Assembly: GCA_963575745.1 (NCBI GenBank)
Contig: CAUYUJ010009458.1
Span: 378,750-442,749 of the forward strand
DNA: 64,000 nucleotides
Reading direction: 5' to 3'
From: Prorocentrum cordatum
Taxonomy: Eukaryota > Sar > Dinophyceae > Prorocentrales > Prorocentraceae
Below, piece by piece: positions 10,450-18,863 of this stretch. The notes beneath the pieces are model-generated. The model searched no databases. It worked only from the letters and a program-made list of their open reading frames with translations, and was not told the origin of the DNA. Made by a program: the position numbers and the translations under genes. Positions within the stretch are counted from its first letter, which is position 1; the number at the start of each line of letters is the position of its first letter.

Positions 10450-10970
10450 TCGTTTGTTCGCAATGGAATGTCCACCCCACTGCTCGCGCAACCATCCCAC
10501 CCACCCGCCCGCAAGTTGGTTTGCAAAACCCATGCGGTGGCGACTGCGGTGATTGCTTGGCGCTGGCTGACGCAACGCTGCGGCCGCGTTAGCGCGCGCG
10601 GGATCACGCGCAGAGCGGCCAGTTAGCTCGACGCGACCGACGCGGCCGCGGTTGCGCTGACCTGGACGCCCCATCGCGTTTCCACAGGGCGCGTTGATGC
10701 GCGGGCTCCGCAGAGCCCAGTCGGTGGCGGGCACGGTATCATGAAGACGTCGACAGCTGCACGCACGATTCTGATTGTAGCGGTGTTTGTGGCGACGATG
10801 GTTTTGACGACGGCGAAAACAACTTGCCAAAGGGATTTCGACATGCGCGCGCGGCCGACGGGCGCGAGTGTCCCGCATGGTGTTCGTTGACAGGGATCGT
10901 GCCCCCCGTCAGCACGCGCGCAAGATCGTTGAAATGGTTTCGGCATGCGAGCGCAAAGCGCACGTTTGGT
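10450..10970 (+). repeat. Dispersed repeat I, copy 2
   Basis: Direct-orientation partner of 8910-9430 with the same CCCACTGCTCGCG, CATCCCACCCACC, AAAACCCATGCGG and GGTATCATGAAGACG landmarks. A GTGCAGTTCGTTTG stretch precedes it in the place where array N precedes I1. Non-coding. Confidence 0.7.
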
Positions 10971-11224
10971 GGAAAAAATGCTGACGTTTCGCGTATCCCC
11001 ACCAGCCCATCCAGCAAAGATGCCCACGATATCTGGGGTGACCAGGGATTTATAAGAGCAAAACAGTGGGCAGCCCTTATCAGTCGAATGAGGAGGAGGC
11101 TGGCGGAGTAAATCGAAGAGGAGTCGCAGGAGGAAGACGAGGACATAGAAGGAGAAGGGATTAGGCAGATGAGAAGCAGGAGGGCAAGGAAAAGGGCGAG
11201 CAGAAGGCCAGTGGTTCCTTGGAT

Positions 11225-11600
11225 GCCCAGGAGTTTCCTTGAAGGCCGTGGTGGCCGCCTTGGATGCCTCTTGGCGGTCCCCGGGGCCCTTTGGGGCGAC
11301 TTGGGTGCCGTTGGGGGGTTGCCTCTTGAAGCTTCTTGGGGCCGTTTGGGCACCTCTTGGGGGCCTTTTGGGGGCCTCTTGGTGCTCTTTCGGGAGCCTT
11401 GGAAGCCAACTTGAGGCCATCTTGTAGGACATCGATCAAGGAGGGGATGGTCCTTGATTACAGGCGCCCCTCTAGAGCGTCTATGATCGTTTTTGGGGGC
11501 CCTCTTGGAGCGCTCTTGGGCGCTTTTCGGGCCGTCCTGCGGCACTCTCGGGTTTCTCTCTGTGCCTTACTTGGGCCATCTTGGAGGCATCTTGAGGCTC
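11225..11600. repeat. 12-bp-periodic satellite, block L2
   Basis: A diverged short block of the CTTGG(A/G)GGCC(T/A)(C/T) satellite, interrupted at about 11421-11485 by unrelated sequence. No higher-order insert was recognised. Confidence 0.65.
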
Positions 11601-11683
11601 CAGAAGGCCATCGGAAGCAAAAAGGTGAGGAAGCAAAACACATTGATTCCCCGCAGGTTTTCAGCAGATGTTGACCTCCTGGG

Positions 11684-11895
11684 TTATGATGTTCCAACCT
11701 ACTCTAGCCTTGATCATCAGAGATAATTCGAGCACCAAAACAAATACCGAAACTCGAGGGTTTTCACGTGTCGGGCCCAGGGAGACACTCGCCCGACGCT
11801 CTTCCGACGCTCTCTCGACACTCTTTCGACACTCGTTTCTGGGTGCTCGGCATTACTTCTGGGATGTGGTCCTTGAGCACGATGGGAGCAACATA
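11684..11895 (+). mobile_element. Inverted-repeat element D, copy 2
   Basis: About 210 bp with ends TTATGATGTTCCAACCT and GATGGGAGCAACATA. It shares the TTCGAGCACCAAAA, AAACTCGAGGGTT and CGGGCCCAGGGAG landmarks of D1. The interior repeats CTCTNTCGACACTCTTTCGACACT. Confidence 0.75.
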
Positions 11896-11900
11896 TGTAA

Positions 11901-12070
11901 TTCCTGGGGGCTCCCTTGGGGGTGCTCACTGAATATGGGTACCATTTTTGCATGTTTTGGATATTTTCGGGCAATTTGGGAGTATGTTTATTTGTTCGTC
12001 CAAAATTTGCCTGTAGGGGGGCATGCCCGACCTAAATGTTGGCTTCCTGGGGGCTCCCCTGGGGGTGCTC
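11901..12070 (+). mobile_element. Truncated element A (A2) in 27-bp direct repeats
   Basis: A right half of family A (about 11930-12034) ending in CGTCCAAAATTTGCCTGTAG and GGGGGGCATGCCCGACCT. It is bracketed by 27-bp direct repeats at 11901-11927 and 12044-12070 that differ at one base. The repeats are far longer than the 5-9 bp duplications that cut-and-paste elements normally make. They may instead come from a local duplication or from strand slippage. Confidence 0.6.
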
Positions 12071-12202
12071 CGGGGCCGCTTGGAGCCGTCCTGGGGCGGG
12101 TTTGGCGCCGCCAGGGAGCCTCCCGGAGGCCGCTTTCTTGGAGCGCTCCTTGGAGCCCTCTCGAGCCGTCTTGGAGGCCATCCTGGGCTCTCTGGCCCTG
12201 AG

Positions 12203-12305
12203 ACTAAGTCAGGCTTGTCCCTCTACAGGAGGACTATTCAAGAACAGTCAGAATATAGTCTGGGGACTATTGTTTGAGTATGTTTTGACCATTTTGGAGT
12301 ATCAA
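12203..12305 (+). mobile_element. Truncated element A (A5), left half
   Basis: Starts ACTAAGTCAGGCTTGTCCCT and continues ACTATTCAAGAACAGTCAGA, as in A3, then loses similarity after GACCATTTTGGAGTAT. No matching right end was found here. Confidence 0.65.
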
Positions 12306-12370
12306 CGTGCGGGGGACCATCAACATGCAGTCCACCCAGCTGGCGGGGGGGGGGATCGGTCGGCTTCCCC

Positions 12371-12513
12371 TGACGTTCCAGGAGGGCTAACAAATAGCAC
12401 CCGACTTAAAAACCTACCCAAAGGCTAGTATACGTCTTGGTTTTAGGCTGTTTCGTTTAGTTTTTTGGGGTTTTTAGGTCTCCAGTGCTAAAAAATAGCT
12501 CTCTGGAAGGTCA
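12371..12513 (+). mobile_element. Inverted-repeat element O, copy 1
   Basis: About 143 bp, homologous to 43908-44056 in the opposite orientation. The left end ACGTTCCAGGAGGGCTA pairs with the right end TAGCTCTCTGGAAGGT. Inside are AAATAGCACCCGAC, a CGTCTTGGTTTTAGG tract, GGGGTTTTTAGG and GTGCTAAAAAATAGC. Non-coding, with a MITE-like structure. Confidence 0.75.
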
Positions 12514-12720
12514 GGGTCGCTGCGTGTGGGGGCAGGGGGTGGAGGGGGCTCGGGAGAGGGCAGTGGAACTCTCTTACGGGCGTCACCTCTCCGAGGCGGG
12601 AGCCCCGTTGTCTCTGGGCCCTGGCTTTCAGACGGGCGCCTGTCCACGGAGCTGCTTCTATACTGCCCACGCTCTCGCAGACACTCTCTGAGGAGCGCCA
12701 TGTGCTTCCCCATGCTAGCC

Positions 12721-12882
12721 TTAAGTCGGGCCTGTCCCGCTACAGGGGGAATATTAAAGAATAGTCAGAAAATAGTATGGGGACCATTTTTGTTAGTTTG
12801 TTTTGGCCATTTTGGAGTATTTTTTGAGTATTTTTTTTTTTTTCGTCGAAAATCACCTTGTAGGGGGATATGCCCGACTTCA
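12721..12882 (+). mobile_element. Inverted-repeat element A, complete copy A3
   Basis: 162 bp. The left end TTAAGTCGGGCCTGTCCCGC and right end GGGGGATATGCCCGACTTCA form an imperfect inverted repeat of about 40 bp that extends into TTTCGTCGAAAAT. The AT-rich middle contains AATAGTCAGAAAATAGTATG and a T tract. Best reference copy for the family. No open frame. Confidence 0.85.
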
Positions 12883-13734
12883 CCCTGAGATCCGACGCTC
12901 CGACAAAAATTGGAGCGGCGGGATTTTAGTAGTTTTCCGCCTCCGGGGGCCCTCGCCGGGCCTCCGGAGCGTCAAAAAACGATGCAGGACGAAAAGCCGG
13001 TCCGGGGGAAGTGGTCCGGACCTCCAGGGCCCGCGCATCGAAAAAATTGGAGCAGCCGGATTTCTGGGGAGGCCTTGTCGGAGCCATCATTGGCTATCTT
13101 GGACGCTCCAATCGATCGCGGTGTGCCCCGACCAGGTCCAGGGGGCAGGGGGCAGGGGGAGGGGCAAACCCCTCCCCGAAGGGGAACACGCGCTAGACCG
13201 CTCACGCCAAGAGGGCTGGTGTGGTTCGAAGAGCACGTTCGCAGACCTTTTTTAAACACCCATGTTGCGAAAGCATGTGCTCATATATTATATATCTACA
13301 CATATGTGTGTGCGTGTGTGTGTGTGTGCTTCGAGCACTCGGTGTTGAAATCCTCGCGAAACCCAAGATTGCGGAAGGATTTCGGCATGCACGCCCGACG
13401 GCACGCGCGTGTGCATTTCGTCCGATTTGTTGCGAGGGATTTTTGAAAATTCAGAAATATGTCTGAAGGGGTGTGCCCCCATCATGTTTTGTGCAAGGGG
13501 TTCGGGGGGTCGACACCAGCTGGGCTGGGGCGGTATGATTTCATAGTTAGAACTAACGAGGGTGCAGAAGCACATGTAATTTGTACATCCCTGGGGTGGA
13601 CAAGTCTGGCCTCGGGAGGGTGGTGGATCCTAATTATTTTGGAAAGGAGATTGTATGGGCGGCGACGAGGCAGCAGACACAGACATAGAATGACAGAGCG
13701 ATGCTAGGCAAGGCTTATCACTGCCATTCCAAGC
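12883..13734. other. No gene seen
   Basis: Mixed GC-rich sequence with a GT microsatellite near 13303-13329 and a GGCATGCACGCCCGACGGCA word related to the CG-rich near-palindrome at 9617. Nothing else was recognised. Confidence 0.4.
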
Positions 13735-14115
13735 AACGCAGAGCAACTCAAAGCGAGGCACAACAACGCGATGCAAAGTAATGTAACGCAACGCAACGCA
13801 ATTCAAGGCAAGGCAACCAACGCAATACAACGCAATGCAAAGCCATGCGAAGCAATCCAAAGCAATACAAGGCAATGCAAACCAATACAAAGCCTCAGCA
13901 ACGCACAGCTATGTAAAGCAATGTAGCACAATGCAAGTCAAAGCACAACAACGCGACGCAAGGCCATGCAAAGCAACGCAAAGCAGCGCAAAGCAAGGCA
14001 AAGCAACACATTGCAAATATGTAATGTACTGAAAAGCAAGACAAAGCAACCCAATGTAAATCAATACCAAGCAATGCATCGCATCGCAAACCAATGCCAA
14101 GCAATGCAAAACACC
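13735..14115. repeat. Degenerate GCAATGCAAA minisatellite
   Basis: About 380 bp built from 5-10 bp words such as GCAAC, GCAATGCAA, AAGGCAA and ACGCAA, strongly purine-biased on this strand. A shorter, more diverged array of the same kind lies at about 45540-45760. It directly precedes minisatellite M1. Confidence 0.8.
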
Positions 14116-14135
14116 ATATAAATAGTGCAATCTAG

Positions 14136-14290
14136 CAGCGGTAACGGACGGCGACTGCGGCGAAAGGATTGCGACGTCGGCAACATCGCCGCTAGACTGA
14201 CGCACAGGCCCAGACAATGTCCGGCGATGAGGCGGCGACGAGGCGGCGACGGCGGCAACATAGCCGCCAGACCGACGCACAGGCCCTGCT
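14136..14290 (-). repeat. GCCGTCGCC minisatellite M, locus 1
   Basis: Two units of about 75 bp, here in the complementary sense (GGCGGCGACG, GGCAACAT, CCAGACCGACGCACAGGCCC). The same unit forms arrays at 55027-55345 and 61861-62080. Frames through it are repetitive and not conserved. Confidence 0.7.
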
Positions 14291-15122
14291 CCGTAGAAAA
14301 GAAGTAAGAGCCCCTGAGTGCAAACGTTGTTTGGGGAGATTCCTTATAATAGTAGCTTGACTATGCCTTTGCGTCCTGTCTATCACGTCTGGTGCCATCA
14401 TGTCAGGGGCACGGGTTGCCCTCCCTTGTCTCCTTTCTTCCTGCTCTTCCGTCGCCGTTTACCCTCGAGGTGCTCGTGGTTTGGGGCTTGGGCGTCGGAC
14501 CTCGGCCCAAGGGCAGCAGACGTCGTTAAACCCTTGACGACCCTCGCTCTTGCCCGCCCGGTCGCGCCGCACGCCACCCCCGAGGATCATCAGGGTCGTC
14601 ACGCTGGTCCCGCGGATGGCTGACACCTTCCTGAAGCGCTCGAATGTCGACCAGGCCGCGCGCCCGCCCGCCGTCGCTCCAGGCAGGGTTCGAGCCTCGA
14701 GGTTCCAGGCGCCCGCGGTTCTCGAGGCTCTAGCATGGGGGAGGCGGGTCCCGCGGGAAGTGGGTCCTGGACCCTCATACAGAGCCCTCCCCCAGGACCA
14801 GCTCTTCGTCCCGAGCCGTTTGCTGACAGGTCCCGGGGCCCCGGGGAGGGCCCCGCGAGCCCGGACGCGGCGAGGCACCTCGGGACCCGCTGCCCTCGGG
14901 ACCCGCTGCCCCCCGGGTGGCGCACGGAGAGGCCCCTCGTCGCCGCGGCGAGGTGATCCGCCTCGAGGCCCGCGGGTCGGAGCGCACTCCTCCCTGGGGA
15001 GCTGGCCCCCGGGGGCGCACCCGCGCACCCCCCCCGCCGGGAACCGGGGTACCGCGACCAGGGCCCCGGGGCCGACGGGAGCGGCGCGCGTCCAGAGTCC
15101 TCTTCGCTCCTCCTCGCTCCTT
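14291..15122. other. GC-rich spacer, no gene seen
   Basis: Very GC-rich. Open frames of 190-320 codons exist on both strands at the same place, with alanine, glycine, arginine and proline dominating, which points to composition rather than genes. Confidence 0.4.
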
Positions 15123-15170
15123 CTCCTCCTCCTCCTCCTCCTCCTCCTCCTCCTCCTCCTCCTCCTCCTC

Positions 15171-15195
<25 letters not shown>
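15123..15195. repeat. (TCC)n microsatellite
   Basis: About 70 bp of CTC/TCC triplets, a pure polypyrimidine strand. Similar tracts occur at 26006, 33760, 40221, 44579 and 59005. Confidence 0.95.
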
Positions 15196-15202
<7 letters not shown>

Positions 15203-15295
15203 ACGGGGGTCCGCGTCACGGAAGACTCGCGACGCCAGGGTTCAGCGGGTCGAGGGTCGGCTCTCTTCTTTTTCTCTGCGGTCGGCGAGGACCTG

Positions 15296-15510
15296 GGCCT
15301 CCCAGGTGGGGTCCGAGCAGACGGGGTCGGAGGATCGCGCCCCACCGCCGATGCAGCGGCGATGCGGCTCGATGTGGAGCCCAATTTTCTCCACGCGGGC
15401 GTCGCCGACGCACCGCCGGCGTCGCCGATGCATCGCCGATGCATCTGCAGCGCAGCGGCGATGCGGCGCGATCTTCCGACCCCATCCATTCGGACCCCAA
15501 CTGGGAGGCC
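15296..15510. mobile_element. Foldback element E, copy 1
   Basis: About 215 bp that is nearly all inverted repeat. GGCCTCCCAGGTGGGGTCCG at the left pairs with CGGACCCCAACTGGGAGGCC at the right. The middle is a string of GCCGATGCATCGGC-like palindromes. A homologue lies at 31990-32219. A foldback or MITE-type element with no coding content. Confidence 0.8.
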
Positions 15511-15852
15511 TCTAGAGGAGCAGGATTTTTTTGTTTGGATTGCAAGGCTGATGAAGCACAGCGCCTGTCCGCAATAAAAAGCAGCGCGACGCTGGCAGAA
15601 TATTAGCGGGAGCTAAAAAGTTCTGCACGGGCGCTAAGTCAAACAGCCACCACCAGTTCAGGGCAGTTAAAGCAATAGAGAAAAGCAGGGCAGTCCTGCT
15701 GGTACTGGTTGCCGACAACTCCCTGGCGACCGGTCAAGTAAGGGTGAGCAGTGACAGAAGGCGGCGAGCTCGCAACTCCCTGGCATCGCCTAGCCTTCAC
15801 AGTACAAGAGAGGAGAGTACAAACTTCAAAGCAAGGAGACGGGGGTAGTCGT
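15511..15852. other. No gene seen
   Basis: Contains GCAATAAAAAGC (about 15571), which resembles a polyadenylation signal but has no gene attached. Repeated short words ACTCCCTGGC occur at 15718 and 15774. Confidence 0.35.
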
Positions 15853-16310
15853 GCAAAGTATCTGCAAGCTCGCCCGTGGGAGACCACGACAGGCACGAGT
15901 GTCGAAATCGTGTCGGAGCTTGCAGGAACCAGAGCACAACCAACTTACAGTATGAACTGCGAGTCAGAGCAACTGGCAACCAAGAACGCAGAGCGTGGGA
16001 TCCACACCTGTGAGATAAGTGGCTGGGGCATCTGACAACAATGACCATACACAGGAGTCTCATTCCTGGGCCAGCTGCACTCGAGCTGGGACGCAGGGAG
16101 GATGCCAAGCGGAGAGTTGGGATCCCCTCCGAGAGCGGCCCTTGCGATGGCATCGGTATGCACGTGCGGCACAACATGGGACTGGCCGAGCGTATCCACA
16201 GACTGGCAAGTACTGCTCTGGTATCGGAGACCGATCGAGTCTGAGAAAGAGAGACAAAGGTCAGATCAGCAAGCTGGGTCAAGGCTAGCAGACGAAACAG
16301 CTCCCGACAT
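15853..16310 (-). pseudogene. Mosaic of non-LTR element fragments
   Basis: Seven short blocks match pieces of the large minus-strand element, with the intervening sequence missing. Reading on the minus strand they correspond to about 23660-23527 (start of ORF2), 25240-25206 (ORF1 zinc finger), 25003-24961, 24830-24762, 23366-23337, 23293-23259 and 23085-23045 (RNase H region). Apart from the first block the order follows the element. A 161-codon frame (about 16282-15797) reads across all of them and keeps LCRTC, LLCMVIV, VLWFLQAPT and GELADT, although one block is out of its original frame. It is probably a rearranged, deleted derivative copy, not a gene. Confidence 0.7.
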
Positions 16311-16820
16311 CAAACTCACCTCCTCCCCAATTCTGCAACCCTGCAAGTGATGCATGCGGGCAAGCGGCGGCGGCGATCAGGTGCATGAGCACCTGGCGAG
16401 CGGCGGCGCCCCCGGGAGAACACTCGGGGGTCCGGTGCCACACGCAACGGGTGTGTGGTTAGCGACGGACTACGCTCACCGGGCCCCCTGACCGCTGCCC
16501 CCCGCGGGCACAGGTGTGAAGATACAACAGTAGTTGCAAGCGGGGGCACCTCTGAGGAAGGCGACCGCGCCGAGAGAGAGGGCGGGCGGCGCATGCAGGC
16601 AGGCCGCGGACGAGAGCGAGCGAGGGAAGCAGGCTGCCGCTCTCTCTGCATTCCCTAACCCACCTCCTCCCAGTCTCTCGCTCGCACGCGCGGGCGGCGG
16701 GGCCGCAGGCGGCGGCGGCGGGCGGCGGGGAAGCAGAGGGGCGGCGGGGCCGCATGGGCGGCCAGTGCCGCACGCGGGGCGGTTCATCTGTCCTCACCTC
16801 CAAAGTCCTCCATACCCCAT
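16311..16820. other. Possible 3' untranslated end of the non-LTR element
   Basis: GC-rich sequence between the end of the methyltransferase-like ORF and the mosaic. No poly(A), tandem tail or target duplication that would fix the 3' end of the element was recognised. Confidence 0.35.
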
Positions 16821-18863
16821 TCAACCCACCTCCTCGTTCAAATGGCCCGTGCAAGGCTTAAGAAGTAAGTGAAGCTGCACGGGGGAGCCATCAAGCTCAA
16901 AGAGCATTCCAATGATCCTGCGCCCAATCCTGGGCGGAACACGGGGCTCGAAAAACTGGTCGCTGCTCGGGGGCCGGGGGATCCAGTAGTCCAGCATGCG
17001 ATTCCAGGGCGCGACCTCGAGCAGACGGGCTCTCTGGCGTGCAGCACGGCGCTCACGAGCGATGGCACGATTGCGCGCAATGCGCGCACGCAGATCATCC
17101 GAGAGGGGCAGGGGAGCAGGGGGAGAAGGCACGGGGGAACAGGAAGGTGGGGAAGCAGCAAAAGCCAGGGTATCGGCATACTCTTGCTCCTCGTCGGCCT
17201 CCGCAGGGCCCGCTGGACGCGGCTCGGCTGTAGGGTCGAGCACGCACTCGGGGGCGGGAGGCGAAGGGGGAGTGGGGGGCAGGAAGCGCTCTCGCTCGGG
17301 ATCGACCCGAGTGGCGCTCCTCCCGTTGAGCGCGAAGTCGGGGGCCCAACCCTCCTCAAGTCCTAGATAGGGATCCCACTCCACGTAAAACGTTGCCAGG
17401 GACCCCCGGAGCTCAGCCTCCCCCTCACACATGTCAAGGGGCAGCGTCCCGTCGTCACAACTGTCGTGCATGTGAGTCACAGCGTCCACGATACTATGTG
17501 CCAGTGCACGACACAGGTCGGGCGGATAAGTTTTCTTCTTAGCCGTCCTCCATTCGTCACGTTCACTGTCAAAGCCCATAAGAACACTGTGTGCATTCCT
17601 GCCGTGCGAGCAGCGTCCGCGTCCAGGGGTATCCATCAAGCGTCCGTGCAGCGTGCTCATCCGAAGACTGAGTATGCGCGTCGGCGCACGTGCCACCTGT
17701 CCATGCTCGCACTGGTCGAAATCCGAAACCGTAGCGGCTGGCGACGACATGACGGCTCGTAAGGGCGGGCACAAGAACGAACTGACCGAGGCCTGCCGCC
17801 AACTGGCGGGCATCGGGTGCTCCATCCAGCAAGACGTGCCGACGAGCATGTGCACCCCAAACAATTCGATCATGGCCCCGAGCAGCTCATTGCCCACTCG
17901 GAGTTGCATCATCTGTCTAGGAGTGACAAGTAGTTTACCCCAAAACTCGTCATGCGACCGCAGTGGTGGGGGGCCGCCATCATCAGCCCAACGTATAGCA
18001 GACCAAGTCTCACAGGGGGGACCCCCACCCGAGAGAACGACGCGTCCGGAGCGTATGTGCTCCTTCCATGTATCTAGGGTCTTCCTGCACATCATGTCAC
18101 CCATCACAGCATCAATCGCAATATCTATGGACAAGACAATGATGGCGAAGTTGGGGAGGTAGTGGGACCATTCGACACAAGACTGAATGTCACCGGGACG
18201 GCGGCGGCCACGGTAAAGGTTAAGCGCAAAATACTCAGTGCGCCTTATGGCAGCGGGCATGGGGTCGGCGGCATAACCAGTGTAGTTGTCAGTAAGGAAC
18301 ATACGCGTAGGGTATCGCTCGCTCTGGTGGGGCGGCCACTGAACATGGGCCGCATGATGTTCAGCTGGCTGCGGTGGTAAGGGCTGTAGCATCTGTACGG
18401 CCTCCGGTGTTCGGGCAGAGTCGGACTGCAACAGTAGGTATCTAGCATCATCCTGAGTCATTCGTGTCAGCATACTAGTGGCCAGCTCCGTAAGGGGGCC
18501 GGCGGCCTTCGTAGTAGGTACGACAACATGACGACGAGGGATGGGGACTTTGCCAGACGGGACTCGCCTGGCTGTGGCGTCCGGGGCAGGCCCGCTCAGG
18601 TGGTAGCTGGCCTCGTACGTGTCAGTGGGTACTAGCTGTAGGGTATCTGGGTCTAGCCGTCCTGAGACCGTAAGAATCGCGGCACATAGACATCTAGGGG
18701 CGTCGAGAGCTAGGTGATCAATCAGGTGGCGTCGGTCGTAGAATACAGATAAGCAGGTAACGCACTGCCCGTCCGTGCGTGCATATCCCCTTGCAGTAGT
18801 GGTAAGCTGCCGGTGTAACCGAGACACATGTGTTCTTAAGCTACTGTGCCGTACCATGGGCAT
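16821..18863 (-). CDS. Zinc-finger and C5-methyltransferase-like protein
   Basis: 680 codons, uninterrupted. Residues 1-60 hold zinc-finger-like motifs: HSSLRTHVSRLH at 6-17, and CVTC at 34-37 with later His and Cys. Residues about 208-460 look like a cytosine-5 methyltransferase fold. NLYRGRRRPGDIQ (215-227) is in the place of motif I. SIDI (245-248) may correspond to motif II. GPPCETWS (281-288) resembles motif IV with its catalytic Cys, MEHP (347-350) sits where ENV is expected, and TYPPDLCRALAHSI (445-458) resembles motif X. The C-terminal 200 residues are Pro/Ala-rich, then basic. The ORF probably continues the reverse-transcriptase frame, because a frameshift falls inside the first zinc finger. 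If active it could methylate element or host DNA; that is inference. Similarity outside the motifs is weak, so another Rossmann-type enzyme is possible. Confidence 0.65.
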   Translation of the reverse strand: MPMVRHSSLRTHVSRLHRQLTTTARGYARTDGQCVTCLSVFYDRRHLIDHLALDAPRCLCAAILTVSGRLDPDTLQLVPTDTYEASYHLSGPAPDATARRVPSGKVPIPRRHVVVPTTKAAGPLTELATSMLTRMTQDDARYLLLQSDSARTPEAVQMLQPLPPQPAEHHAAHVQWPPHQSERYPTRMFLTDNYTGYAADPMPAAIRRTEYFALNLYRGRRRPGDIQSCVEWSHYLPNFAIIVLSIDIAIDAVMGDMMCRKTLDTWKEHIRSGRVVLSGGGPPCETWSAIRWADDGGPPPLRSHDEFWGKLLVTPRQMMQLRVGNELLGAMIELFGVHMLVGTSCWMEHPMPASWRQASVSSFLCPPLRAVMSSPAATVSDFDQCEHGQVARAPTRILSLRMSTLHGRLMDTPGRGRCSHGRNAHSVLMGFDSERDEWRTAKKKTYPPDLCRALAHSIVDAVTHMHDSCDDGTLPLDMCEGEAELRGSLATFYVEWDPYLGLEEGWAPDFALNGRSATRVDPERERFLPPTPPSPPAPECVLDPTAEPRPAGPAEADEEQEYADTLAFAASPPSCSPVPSPPAPLPLSDDLRARIARNRAIARERRAARQRARLLEVAPWNRMLDYWIPRPPSSDQFFEPRVPPRIGRRIIGMLFELDGSPVQLHLLLKPCTGHLNEEVG
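17484..18242 (-). other. C5-MTase-like domain region
   Basis: The part of the 680-residue ORF bearing the ordered motifs. The PPCETWS codons lie at about 18000-18020, the MEHP codons at about 17814-17825 and the YPPDLCRALA codons at about 17502-17531. The catalytic Cys of motif IV and the Glu of motif VI are both present. A clear FxGxG motif I is not visible; its place is taken by LYRGRRRPGD. Target-recognition sequence cannot be assigned. Confidence 0.55.

Noticed and set aside
12800-12825. GCCATTTTGG in element A3 as a second spliced-leader relic
   Set aside because: Only 10 bases match and the flanks diverge at once (GAGTATT instead of CTCAAG). The word also occurs by chance in the satellite.
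14685-14710. GGTTCGAGCCT as a tRNA B box
   Set aside because: No A box, acceptor pairing or cloverleaf could be found around it.
14599-15489. Overlapping 296- and 321-codon frames on opposite strands
   Set aside because: They run through the (TCC)n tract and foldback element E1, giving Gly, Ser or Leu homopolymers.
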